64,000 nucleotides of DNA, from assembly GCA_023238725.1 (NCBI GenBank), contig CM041531.1, positions 7,663,113 to 7,727,112 on the forward strand, read 5' to 3'. This document shows, one piece after another, positions 39,174-52,279 of the stretch (position 1 is its first letter; each line of letters starts with the position of its first letter). The translations under genes and the position numbers were made by a program. The DNA comes from Scortum barcoo (taxonomy: Eukaryota; Chordata; Actinopteri; Centrarchiformes; Terapontidae). The notes beneath the pieces are model-generated. The model had not been told where the DNA came from. It did no database searches and saw nothing but the letters and a program-made list of their open reading frames with translations.

Positions 39174-41249
39174 TTTACTGCTCTCACTTCCTTATAGGTA
39201 ATGCTAAACTTAACCACAACTGATACTTACCTAACCTTAACCTTTACCCAACCCCAGTGATGTCAGGATCTGTTTTAGCTCATGATGAACGTAACTCCTG
39301 TTAGACTAAATCAGAAACAACAAACTGTTACCTTTAGCAGACAAGCTGTCCTCAAATGTTTAAGTTGAAAATTAAACAAACCAAACTAAAATTAGACTCG
39401 CGCGCAGGGCTCTCTAACCTTGGGTTCCCCTGCCCTTGGCTGACCCTGGGAACGAATGCCTGCATGTTCCTCCTCCTGTCACCAGCTGCAGACAAACTGC
39501 AGCACAGCTCCCTGTTGTCTGTTTGTCCTGTAGGCACAGAAATCACATCACCTCCCAGGAAAAAATAAAAGGTGGGAGGGTAAGGGTGTACAAGTCACCC
39601 CCCCCGACTGAAAATAGCATACCTCTCTGCTGGATGGAGGTGCAGCAGGTGACATGTGCACCGAATGGACAACTGCTTAGAGAGCATTGGGGGAGATATT
39701 TTGGAAATGTTATGCACTGGCATTATTAACATACCCCTTGTGTTAGCCTGTATGCGGGCTGTCAGAGCGAGCGAGCAGAAGCGGGCAGGGAGGCCTGCGC
39801 GGCTGGCAAGGAGGAGGGAGATTTATTATGGTTTTCATCAGCAGGGCACAATTGGGTGGGACACGCTGGTTGTTCAAAGGCTCGTCATAATTTCTGTCAT
39901 CTATTTAAAGTCAAACTCGGGCAACAAGCAAAGGCAGCGGCTGTGTCAAGAGCAGGGCAGACGACTTGCATTCCACAGATGTCTGCTCCTTGGAAAAGCG
40001 CCCTGTTAAAATTGCCATGTGCTGAACTACTTTCACTCCAATGGAAACGTTAACTGCCGAATCCCCCCCCTCCACCTATGAGGAAGAGGAAAAAAAAAAA
40101 AACCTCACAGGCTCATTTTGCCAGGGATGACTCAGCTTTCACGAGGTGTGCTGTGAGAACACCTTCGAGGGGTACTATGACAATACACACCGATTTATTT
40201 CACCATGTGCGCCTGTTACACAGAGGGGAAATGTTTTTACACAGCCAGCTTTGCTAACTGAGCAATGGCTTTATCTGCATTGTTAGCGCTCCCAATGGAA
40301 ACCAATTAATAAGCGTGTATCTGCGAGCTGACCGGTTGCCATTGGATTTCCTTTCGGCTCGTTACATGGCACACTGAGAGGCGTTTTATTTTTTCGGATG
40401 ATTTAACTGCATGTGTTTTCAAGTTCAATGTCCAAGCAACATCTGTCATTATGTGTTTAAAAAGTCCCATTTACCCTTTTTTTCCCCTTCTCTGCTAAAC
40501 ACTTCAGGAAACCATATTAAAGCTTTTTCTGCCATTCTGAATCAGGAGGGAGTGTGAGTGTGTTTGGGGAGGGGGTAATCCTCAATAGCCTCTGGGTGTT
40601 ATGCACACACTCTCACCAGCTGTTTTCATCAGTGCGGCGGCGGCGGCATTGTGGCATTGAAAGCCTGGCGAGTGCTGCCTCCCTGTGTCTGCGCGCGGTA
40701 ATTGCCGCTGTCTGCAGCTACAACACTGATGCACAGTCACTCTCAACAATACAAGGGGTCAGACGATCCGGCCTTACACCGAACAGAAGAGTAACTACCA
40801 TTACAGGCCATATAGCTGTCACTGTATAGGTAACACGCTCCGGCAGCAGCTGTCAGAAATATGGCTCACATCCCAAATCTACATCAGTACAGTAACATTA
40901 GGGAATTGACTTTGGGTTAATACACTAATGTACCTGTAAGCTGGTGCCAATCGTGTAAGGGCCACTGGTTACAGGCACGTGGGTTTGTCTTTACACAATA
41001 ATGTTTTTTTGGCAGTTTTTCGGATGACATGACCTGATAACTGTGAATTGAAGGTCGCTGCTCGGCATTTGTGCAGTGCTGCTGTTTAAAGTTATTAAAA
41101 TCCTTGGTTTATTCGTCCGTTGCAGCTTTTACAAATCTGTCACACTGAATAAAAAAAACAAACAAAAAAAACGCAGACGCTTCTTGTTTAGCGTTGTTGC
41201 AAATTGCCGACTGACGTTTGCTGAGAAAGCAAACAGCAGAGGCGACGTG
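39174..41249. other. Region downstream of cd151, no gene recognised
   Basis: Non-repetitive and more balanced in base composition, especially 39700-40450. An open frame at 39656-40009 (117 codons) has no family resemblance or splice context. The block contains a (GGC)n-like string near 40637 and looks more like candidate regulatory DNA than coding DNA. Confidence 0.55.
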
Positions 41250-42493
41250 TGTTGTTGATCAATGTTTATTCAAACTAAAAATCATTCCTTGGATTATCAC
41301 AGAGACAGAAATACAGCAGATTAATTCAGTGTCGTCTTTGAGGCACACAGGAAAAAGATCATCGCTAACAGTGAGTTGATTTCATTTTCCTATCACGTGT
41401 CTATTAAATACAATAATATATTTATGGTCTCTAGAAAAGTAAACAAAATCTTCATTTAAGAAAAACAATCTAAAAAGAAAGACATCAGTAGATATGTGAA
41501 TAAGGCTGGAAGAGATACAGTAGGTCCTCACACAAAGTTACATTTGACAATTTTGGCATCAGCGGATAAATCCCTTGTATAAAAACAGAAAACATGAAGC
41601 ACTTTCTTATGAGCAATATTAGTGGCACCGATTGTATATATCTTTAAACACAAACTCACTTCGATAAAATGCTGCCGTTGCTGTGTCAAATGGCACCGCT
41701 GTGCTGCTGAGCAAGGCACTAACTCCTGTACCTCCACTCTAGCAGACACTGTGTCCTTCTCAGCAGGTTTTTAAGGTGACAGAGTTGATCAAATACTGAC
41801 ATGTGACTATGAAGACACATTATCTCATAAGAAAGCCCCTCAAGTGAAGAAAAATAATCGTTTATAAAAACTAAAAACTAACAGTTCAGAAGTTTAAAAG
41901 GCCACTATCGAACAATATTTAAAATGCATGACTGGCTAGTTAGTGTGGAAACAAAATGCTGCTGCAGTTGAAGAGGGCCCCAGAGGTAGGCTTGTTAAGC
42001 CTGCTGCTGGGAAAGGGAAGCTGCTGCGAACAGGATTAACATTCTCTGCAAAGTGCCAGTTTTACTCCACTGATCTTTACGCCACTCTCGGGTGCGGCAC
42101 CTGGTCCGCAAACATAAATGTACATCAAGGGAATCGGTGTGGAAGAAAACTACATTGTTTTGGTCCCAGGGAGGCCGTGCCACACTAATTTACACAACCT
42201 GTGTTAAAATTCCCATCAGTTTCTCTCAGAGGCTTTTTTCTTTCTCACGCCGCTGTGATCTTGAAGATGGAGCTGAGACTGCAATTTGAGTGCCTAATTA
42301 CTTCAAGATACCTTGTAGTGTTTTTCCACCCTTTGTTTACCAAAATGAGATCCTCAGATGTGCAATTTGATCCCTTGCCAAATTTTCCTTCCCCTATGTG
42401 TAAGGCAAAGAAAAGACCTACGGGCTATTTGAATTTGGCATGTGCTGATGAAGTTACCTCCTCCATCCACACACTTTTCTTCTTCTGCTTCTC
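41250..42493 (-). other. cd151: cd151 3' untranslated region (inferred extent)
   Basis: About 1.2 kb between the stop codon and the first canonical AATAAA in the direction of transcription. I scanned the minus strand from the stop and found no earlier AATAAA or ATTAAA, so the transcript end is inferred to lie just past 41265. No intron or coding potential is evident in this stretch. Confidence 0.55.
41265..41270 (-). terminator. cd151: Candidate cd151 poly(A) signal AATAAA
   Basis: First canonical hexamer downstream of the cd151 stop (plus strand reads TTTATT). A CA dinucleotide suited to cleavage follows about 15 nt later. No strong GU-rich element is obvious beyond it, so another site could be used. 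Confidence 0.45.
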
Positions 42494-42553
42494 TTAGTAC
42501 GGCTCTGCCTTTAGACTTCTGTATAGGCAGCATGTAAACACCATCCCTATGAT
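42494..42553 (-). CDS. cd151: cd151 coding exon 7 (residues 235-253 and stop)
   Basis: 19 codons and TAA after an AATCCCCAG acceptor: IIGMVFTCCLYRSLKAEPY. It completes TM4, gives the cytosolic C242-C243 pair and the short tail with YRSL. The tail end is AEPY where human has LEHY. Confidence 0.95.
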   Translation of the reverse strand: MIGMVFTCCLYRSLKAEPY

Positions 42554-45500
42554 CTGGGGATTAAATGGAGGGGAAGGAAAATATAAGTTAGCAAAACTGC
42601 GATCTCCATGGTATACATTCATTTCATCTCTGTTTATGTGCCAGCAAATTGTTAAAAAACTGTTTGCTCACCTGTACACAGGCAATCCCGACACCCACCG
42701 CTCCAATGATCTTCAGATGGTCCAGGATGAATTTCTCCAGTTTGGTGATGCAGCCTCCCTAAATAAAAAACAAAGTGTGTCTTTATGTTGCATTGGTTGA
42801 CGTGGGAGTGTTGCTGAAGCCTCGCTGCAAACCAATTTTGCGTACACGGTTCGAATATGACAGCTCGCCTTTCTCTGCCACTCTCACGCCGTGCAGTCTC
42901 CACCGCTGACACACTGAGACCTGAGAGAAATACTGATCTAGCCACCCGTACTGAAAAGTCAACCCCACCGAGACTCCCGGCACCCTTCATCCTCTCACCT
43001 CCACCTTGTAGATGTTGGATGGGTGGTCCCTGCGGCCGCAGAGCTCAGTGGGAGTCTTACAGCAGCTGTCAGGCACCATTCTGCTGTTTGCCTCTCTGGA
43101 GCGAATCCAGACGCTCTCAGTCCAGTCGGATGAACTGTTACTGCCACAGCACTTGAACTGACAGGAGACATAGGGGGAAAAAAGCACATCTTATGAGGGG
43201 GCTTTTGAAGAAGTATAAAAAAGGAGCATTAGAAGTTGTTATATACCAATAAATTAACATTTTTATTCATGCAGTTCACCGAAGCAGAGACAAAACTGGT
43301 AAAGGAATAGTTTGATATTAAGGGAATTAGGATTATTTGATTTTTTACCAATAGACAAGATCAATTTGAACAGTAAATATGAAACCACAAGTGGTCACTT
43401 ATCTTAGATTACCATTAAGACTAGAAACAAGGTGAAATAGCTAGCTCGTCTCCATCTTGAAGCCATAATCCTGAAGATTTTCATTTTATGCTCTTTTGCA
43501 GCACCTATGCTGATAATCAGTAATTGCAAGTGTGTTTTTGGACCTCAGTTTAGTTTAGGTTTCATCATCTGTAGTCACCATCCTTTTTTTGTTCGTTTGG
43601 CCACAGTAACTGCTTACTCATAGCACTAGCAGAGGTAGAAAAAAAACAGCGCACACCTCACACACAGCTGAAGAGCGACACCGCTGCATTAAAATCTTTG
43701 TTAAAAGTCTAACTGTACGTTGCTTGTGATTTTTCCACAGACACCTGGGTCATAATACTGCAAAAGATTTGAGATTATAGCTTTAAAATATCAAAGTATG
43801 AGACTATTTCTTGGGTGGGAGCAGTAAACTTTCTGGAGTCGCAACAACTCCTGATCATTAAACATTTTTACAGTTTGCAGATTGAACGTAGGAGATATAA
43901 TGTGTTGAGTGATGAGCTTTAGAGGTGCTGGCATGTTGTTACCATTGGACAGAAGAGAGAGACTAGATGCATCCTCCTGTTCCCAGTCTTTTTGCTAAGC
44001 TAAGTTTACCGGCTGATGGCTGCAGATTTATCAGTCTTTTTATCCAACTCTCAGCAAGAAAGAGAATAAATGGGTACCAATGTATACCAAGTCTAAACAA
44101 ATTATTGGAAATGATACAAAATAAATAGTTTAGAAGAAAGAACAAAGGATAAATGTTGACATCTGACAGCCTGGGGCATCTCATGCTTAAAAAACCGAGC
44201 ATAAAAAATGAACCAAGCGAGGGCTCGGCTGCTGCTCAGATTTATTCATTCCTTCATTTGCTGTCAACTGGTATAAGCAAAAGAGAGGGTGAATTACAGC
44301 AGAGGGTGCAGACTAGTCCATCATGCTTAGCTGAATTCAGAGGGACTTGAATCGGATTTGGTCTGACTCGCCCTCATCACCAGAATCTCTAATCTGATGG
44401 GATGATAGGTTACCAAACACCAAACCAAACTGTCCAATCAACAGGCCGCATGTGAGTCCATGCGATGTTATCTGAAAGGCTGTGGTTTGCTACTATATTA
44501 GCTCAATATATCAAATTTTTCAATGTATTTTGGGCACAAGACAAACTGTGAATGTGATTGAACTTTCAAAAGTAAATATCAGTTATCAGTTTTTTTAATT
44601 AACCTTCATCAGTGGTCTCCATCCATTCATCCATTCTATTGTGCAGAGACTTACCTCCTGCTGCAGCTTGTCCACGGCCCTGGTGATTTGCTCGTGGCTG
44701 CTCTGTTGATACTTCTGGGTCATGGTCTCCCTCAGGTTCTGCTTCAGCTCCTCACTCAACTGTTCAGACACACAAGACACAGACATATAAGCGCTTAGAT
44801 ACACACACACATTGCACACACACACACACGTCTCATGGCAGCACAAAGCATGACCGAGTGTTAAACTAGTTGCAACTGTTGACTTTGCCGCTGATGAGAT
44901 TTAACACGCACGTCATTTAAACGCTCTCATGACAACACGTCACGGGCAGCAGGTCTAACAATGGAGGAGCAGACAAAGGTAGAGGAAGTCTGTGTGTGTG
45001 TTTTTTTTTTTTGTTCTCTAGACCAGTGGCAGAAAACGCTCATTGGAAGAGCGGGAGGTCTGGGGGGCTCAGTTTCTATGGCAACAAGCCAGCTGGGAAA
45101 CCACTGTAAATCAAAGCATGAAGGAGATATCAAGGGAATGAATGATGAGGAGAGGAGGGGAGGGCAGCGAGAGATGAGAGACGGGGAGGTGAAGACAAAG
45201 AGGAGAGGGAAAGGGGACAGCGAGGAAGTGGGAGGGATGTGGGGGGGGGGTTTAAATTTTCATTTTTACCTGTTGACAGTTTGGGAAAAGCTGCAGCAGG
45301 GAAGTGAAAACCCACAATTCAAGGTTTAAAATGGCTCAGTAAGGAGAAACGGCCAGTGTGTGTGAGTGAAAAGCTACGTTAAGCTACGAAAGCTATGAAA
45401 AGTTGCGTGACGCTGCATTAACCACATACAGATAAAATCAAACATGAGTTTCTTTTCAGGTGACGGCTGCGTGGCTGTGAAACCAGGCCAAGTCAATATC

Positions 45501-48500
45501 ATATCAGTATCAGAGCCACGTGTCTGAAGTGCAACCTGGACCGATTCACAACAAAAGTAACAGCAGCAGTTTGGAAGTGCAGATGTTGACATGTGTATAT
45601 GTGCCATCTACAGGTAAGAAAGGTAACAGCATCTACTGTTGTAACAAAGGTGTCACCTGAAGGCAATAATTAGCAAAGCTGCGATATTTTAGTATTTCCA
45701 TGGCTAGTGTTTTGTTAATGATGATGCTGAAGGAGTTCACACTGTTCAGATTATCTTTATGTGTCTTCAGTTCATCACAACTGTCCGTTCTATAACACTG
45801 AAGAGGAGAGGACTGTATAACCAGACACTGGCCAAATTAAAAAAGCCACAAACTAAAGGGATACAAAGAGCAAACTTAAAAAAAAAAGCTATCTTGAATG
45901 ACTTTCTATGTTTTTGCTAATGTCTTAACTATGAATGAGACTTTTAACTGGTTGTATAGTTTGCTTTGGACTTGAAATTATTTCTACAGACACCTAACAT
46001 TTAGTACAAACTTTAGCTTCTAGTAGAGCAAACTTCCAAGGGAAACAAGGGGGAACAAAGCACACTGATAAATTTACAACCTTTAAGCCTTTAACTTAAC
46101 ATCTAGCTCCTCTTTTCCGGTAATTATGTGCCAGACAAAACCTAATGCTCATCTCAGGCCACACATCCTTAAGAAAGTAAAATACAGAAAGTAATTACTT
46201 TATTTACAAGACCTCTCTCACTGAACAATAGACGTCATTTCAACATCGCCTGCTTTGGATCTTGAGACGTCTACTAAACTTTCACTTTAAATCTTCAATA
46301 ACCTTAATCTAAACTAAAGGTCTACAGACACACAGACATACTGACAACTATTTAATGTTTTTTTCAATATCAGAATTGCTTAGCAGGCTGTTAATACCAA
46401 GTTAACATTTGGTATTTCACAACCACATGATAAGCTCTATTTTATTAGATTTAATATCCACTAACCCTAACCCTAACCCTAACCCACCTGTGACACAAAG
46501 ACATTATATTTTTATATACACTTTATATCTTAACTCACATATAGAACAAGCATTATATGTAAAAGCTAACATAAGGAAAAGAGCAGCTATAAAACAGAAA
46601 ATATTACATGGACTGAATGGCTTCCCCTCTTCTGGAGAATCTGCAGCTTTCTATATGCGACTTAATGAAATAAAACATTGAAATAAAAAGCAAAGGCAGT
46701 TCTCACAGCTAGTTTACCAGAGAGGAAAATAAGATATGGAAACACGGGAGAAAGAACAGAGGGAGAGAAGGCTTTAGTGATTTCAGGAAAATCTAAATTC
46801 ATGCAAGAATCTTTTTGGGAAGCAGGAGAGAGTCGTGGAGCTCGGCGTCTGCTCGTGTTCAGATGAGTTGTGTATTATGAATGAGGCAGGTATAATGATG
46901 GCAGAGCACCTCAAGACTGAGGAAAAAAAAAGTCCTGTTGCTGAGCTACAAGCTGTCAGGCTTTAACACTAGCGGGGTGGGACTGATGCTGGTGGAGAAC
47001 AATGTCATGTTAATATTACACAAGGAAAAAAAAAATCTCATTTGTAAGTGCTCGCAGTAGAGTCAGTGTTAAGGCTGAAATGTGCCGAGGGAGCCTGTCA
47101 ATTTTAGTTTAGGTCTTACATAAACTACAGTACATGAGATAGAAAAATAATCACTTGTTGCTTTCTCTTTAGTCATTTCTTTGTTTGTGATGTGAAATAA
47201 CTGAGCACAGCTGCATTTGAGTGCATTTGGGTTCAAAATCATAACACAGTGCTTTTAAATGACTCTGACAGTGCATTCAACCTTGTTATGTGTTCAACTG
47301 GAGGCATTTTTCATTCCATTTAGACTAAATGTACCACAAGTAATATGGTCAGTCTGATATTTGTATTTTTAATTGCCCATCTGATACTTCCTCCACGCTG
47401 TCTCATTTATCATGCTGGTTTTGTCGTGGTTCAAATTACGGCGCAGCACACGCCATGTGGGAACTAAAACAGTCGTCTGTGTTTTATTACATCGGTTTTG
47501 ACTACGTGCTCAGATTAAGAAGCACAAACCATATGCCAAGTATGCTCTATTGATTTTTTTTTAGTGCACCGTACTGAAGCTGCTGCACACACAGACGTCA
47601 GGTTTTAATATCTCTATGATGGTAGACTTGTGTTCACCAAGATAGTTTTCTTTTTCTTTTTCTTTTTTTTATTCAGTAACAATAAATGGATGATTTATAA
47701 TAAAATATAAACTCTTGAGATTACCTGACTTTTGTAATCAGTTCAAATCAGTTAAGACTGCATTATGACTCAGGACAAATTATTGTGTGTGTGTGATTTT
47801 AAAGGACTTTTATGTTGAAATATACTCTTCCCATATTCTTTAGCTACTCCCCTGTCATTAAGTGCATATAACCTAGCATACAAATCCCATTTGGCGTTGC
47901 AAAATATATATTTTTTATTGGTCGAAGTGGCATTACCTGCTGGTAGTAGATATAAGCCAGGACGCCAGCCAGGATCTCCAACAGGAAGATACACAGCAGC
48001 AGGACGAAGTACTGGGGAGGAGGAGGAGAAAACACGGTTAGTGGATGGTAATGTGGTGAAGCGACTGGTGGCTGAAAGTGGGAGCGTTTAAAGTCACACT
48101 CGCATTGCTGCTAGAAAGGTAGTATGAACCGAATATAAACACAGAAACACACAAAAGGTCTGATCAAATTCGACTGAGCTGTTAATTAGAAATAAAGTCT
48201 TCGAAAAAGTCTGTCCGCTGAAGGTTTGTGCAGCCATACGAAGAGACAACTGAGAACAAACTATGCTCATATATAAAGTCTACCTGCCTTCAAATACTAG
48301 AAGGTTTCTTAGTGACTGCACAAAGCAATGTGGCCTCAATTCCAACCTATAAACTAATTCTAGTTTGAAGTTTGTTTAACATGAGAAAAAGACAAATTAA
48401 AATGGGTACTGTATGCATACTAAAACTGTTTCCTGATATTAAACTTGTGACTGGTAGTGAAACAGCTCCAGGAACATCTAGCTAACCTAATTTATTATCC

Positions 48501-50375
48501 AGACATCTAGCAGTTACAGAAAAACATATCATTCATTTGGAGTCATGTGTGTGTCCAGCTGATGAACGTCACACTAATATTCGCTCTTGTTCAGTTTTTG
48601 GTCTTCTGAAGGAAACATCTGGCTTTTTTACTGCTAAATGCAGTTCACCAGCTAGTCACTATATGCGCTGATGAGCAGGTAGTGTGAAACCAGTTTTTAC
48701 AGCTCTTTTTTTTAGCTGAAAACAACTGCCTGCTACAGCAAAAACAACAGTATGAGAGCACCAAAACAGTGAAGCTGCAGGTCAGACAGCTAAATAATGA
48801 TCTCTTGCTATAAAACTCTGTAAAGTCGAGGGGAGCTGCAAACTGGGGTGATAAATCTCTGTAGGTTCATCACTACGAGGCACCTCGCATCGTCGCATTG
48901 TTCTCACATTGTCATCTGATGCATTTGATGTTAAAAATATTGATTATACCAAAGCACAAACAGTATGCTATAGAGATTTAGTATATACTATTTACAGTTA
49001 CTATTAAGATACAGCAAACACCAATTTTTCTTTACAGTAGCATTTGTAAGGACTGTAAACTGTTCATTTAAAATTAATTCAAATCAATACATGAATTCTG
49101 AAAGATGCAAAACTGGTTGTCTAAATGCTAATTTTGACAACCAGTTTGTTAATTCATAAGACCACAGATGGGTTTCTCTGATATTTTTTACATGGAAATA
49201 TACTGCAGTCAAGCACAATTGCACCACCAAGCGCAGCCTTAAAAAGCTTCACAAAAGTAGGATTTATTGCAGGGCTGATGTTCTGGACTGTATTACACTG
49301 TGCAGGTGTAACTAATAAACTGGCAGTAGTCGTGGATATTATGTGTGTACAACTGTGCCAGCCCGTAAAAAGAGACCTCACAGCAGATGACAAGACTTGT
49401 GTTTCCTCATGTTCAGCTCTTTTGCTCAAAGTTGGTTCATTAAATCCAGAAACTGTGGCCCATCTCACATTCGGTGCCTTTCAGTGAGGTTTGCTGTTCG
49501 GGGGGTTTATCGTCCGCATCTGATTCGTGACCAGGCCCGTGGGAGTTAGAGGGAAGGTTTGCTTTTCATGCCAAGTTCCTTCAGAATTAAAAGACAAGAA
49601 GAGATATTATCGAAGCAAAACCTTGACCCAAATTCCTCCGGCCTGCCGCTATCAGGGAGAAAATCAGCCCAGTAAAGTGGACTTGGTCTCTGATTTGATA
49701 GCTCGGGCTGATTAGATCTCTGAGTGGCTCCGCATGCTGAGAAGAGACTGAGGTGCGTTTTGATGGCGTGTTGATGGTTTGAGGAGAAGTACGGCAACAG
49801 GCATAGATACCGAATACATGCACAAGTCTAGATTAAACAAAAGGCAGCATGTGAAGATCGGATTCGTTATGTTAAGATTTGGTGCATTACAAAGTATGAC
49901 ACTCCTCCCATGATTTGATTACATTTGATGTGATTGATTAAAAAAAAAAAGAGGCATCCAAACTCATGTTTTACACAAAGCACCAGCTAAAGTAATACTG
50001 GTCCTAAAGCTTGTCTGATACCTTAGCAGACTTATAATATGGTATAGTTAAAATATATCTAGTTATTCATAGTATTGATGTTTTCATGGTATGATAATAG
50101 TCTCACACTTTAACAATGTTTGAATGCTCTGTCATATAAAAACAGCCTTTATCAAAAATCGACAACCAAGGCCTCAGGAATAAAAGCTGAAAAAAGTCTG
50201 TACTGTGATATAAAAAACAACAACTTCCTGTAATTAATTAACTTTCTACATGGCTAAAATGAAGACATTTATTTTTAACACTCATACAGGGTAGGATTTG
50301 ATGAACTACTCTTATTGAGATGGTGTCTTGCAAAACATCTGCTCAGAAATCCTTTGCAGTTGTAGCTGAAAACAA

Positions 50376-50432
<57 letters not shown>

Positions 50433-52227
50433 GATCCCACATGGACAGTGATGTGTACAGGGTGTGACAGAAAACCTGTTGTTGGCTGTAGAGATGGAGG
50501 CAGTTGAATTACCGACTGCAGCGACTCCAGAGGCCTCTTCATGATCTCAGGCACACTCTCTCTCATGGACACACTCATTTTACGTCTGAGCTGCCATTCT
50601 TCTCCCGGGCGATTTAAGGGCACAGTGTAATTACTGCCAAAATGACTCTCAGCAGGTTCATATGTACTAAAGTCTTTTTTTTTTTTTTAAAGCTCTGCAG
50701 TGGCTTCAGACTCAGCAGCGTGCAGCGCGTGGGCTTCCTGGCTGAGCTTCAAAATATCTAACATCTCACAGTAAACTCATTTTGCTGAGGTTGTTAGAAA
50801 ATATTTGAACAGTTCCTTTGGCCTTTTGTGCCCCCTCTTTCACAGCAGCTGCTTTTCTCCAGAGTTTGCATGCTTCATCCTCACGCACTTCCACCAGCAT
50901 CCAGTGTACATAAAGGAAGGACGTGTAGCTGCAGCGAGGACGCGAACATTTGTATGCAGCTCCGTGTTTGACTGTGTTTCTATTTCAGACTTCATTAGAA
51001 GTGTACTGCTGCCTTTACAATCACTTAGTGAGCAGGAGTTCACAGTCACACTGAAGGTGAATTTAATCACACAGATAACTGTTGGATACCAGTTTTTGAG
51101 AGGAGTCACCCTGCGACCTTTTATCTATATGTTGGACTGTCCTGCCACATAAAGTCAGTAAACTGGATCTTTAAACTGACTTGAACTTGATGCAGACTCT
51201 ATTAACCCGTGCAGCTGGTGATTATCAAACTAACTTCAACCTGGAGTCTGACAGTGAAAAGTGTTTTTTCTTCACACAAAGTGTAAAAACTAAACTTTTT
51301 TTCTTTACACCCCATTACAAAGAAGCGAAAGCCACAGGTGATCGATCAATCAGGCACCTGCTGAGCTGAATCATCACATCTTTATCAATTTAGTTACAAG
51401 ATTACAAGAAATAATTTCCATATTCATTAAACAAGCTGCCTTTGTGTGTTAAATAGTGTCTTAACTTCTTCTGATGTTAACAGCGGTGCTCTTTACTTCA
51501 GGTGAGGAGTATTCATTTTCATTTTACTATCAATTATTGTGCAGGTCATCTTCTTGAATAATCAATTCATTCTACAAAATGTTGGAAAATAGAGAATAAA
51601 TGCTATTAAAAAAGTGATGTCTTCAAACTGTTTAGGCTAAAATCCAAAGATTTTTAATTCACTATAAAAAAAAAAGCACAGAAATAGGAATTCTTCAGTG
51701 GACCACTAACCAATAATGCACAGCATTTTTTGCTTTAAAAAACGGCCTTTTCAACAATTAACAATTATCAGAAAGTTACTGAAAAATGTTCTGTCCATCT
51801 ACTAATGATTTAATAGTTTCAGATCTACTTCAAAAGACAAACACACAGTATATTCATACATTCATATCTTGCCATTTTTAATATAAAGTCTCCTGAAACA
51901 TACTGTATCATCCTGTTAAATGAGATTTAACTGTGTCCTCTTTTGTCAAAACAAATGAGAAACACTGCATATAAATGATAGCAAAAGCAGGTGGATGATA
52001 CCAAGATAGATAAATAAATGAGGTGATGAGTTAGATTCATTACAGAGAAAAAGTAAGTGATGTCAGCTGTAGTTTTATTGACGATTTGTAATAATAAATA
52101 ACTAAAAGATTCTGGATAAAGACAAAGAGTTTCAAGAGTTATAATAAGCTAAAAATGCTAATACCTGCAAGATGAAGCGACAAGATGTTTTGATGCACGA
52201 AAATAAACTCCCTATAACACACACAAT

Positions 52228-52279
<52 letters not shown>

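Larger units (their letters stand above)
44760..47936 (-). other. cd151: cd151 intron between coding exons 3 and 4
   Basis: 3.2 kb. Holds a telomere-like (CCCTAA)4 tract at 46461-46485, a G/A-rich block about 45110-45250 ending in a run of ten G, short (AC)n tracts beside exon 4 (44801-44829) and a pyrimidine string near 47647-47671. No other gene recognised. Confidence 0.8.

Noticed and set aside
39656..40009. 117-codon plus-strand open frame downstream of cd151
   Set aside because: Not similar to anything I recognise and no splice or start context; the block fits non-coding regulatory DNA better.
47636..47675. Pyrimidine tract ending in TTATTCAG, an apparent splice acceptor on the plus strand
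   Set aside because: No open frame or donor follows, and the certain gene here is on the other strand.
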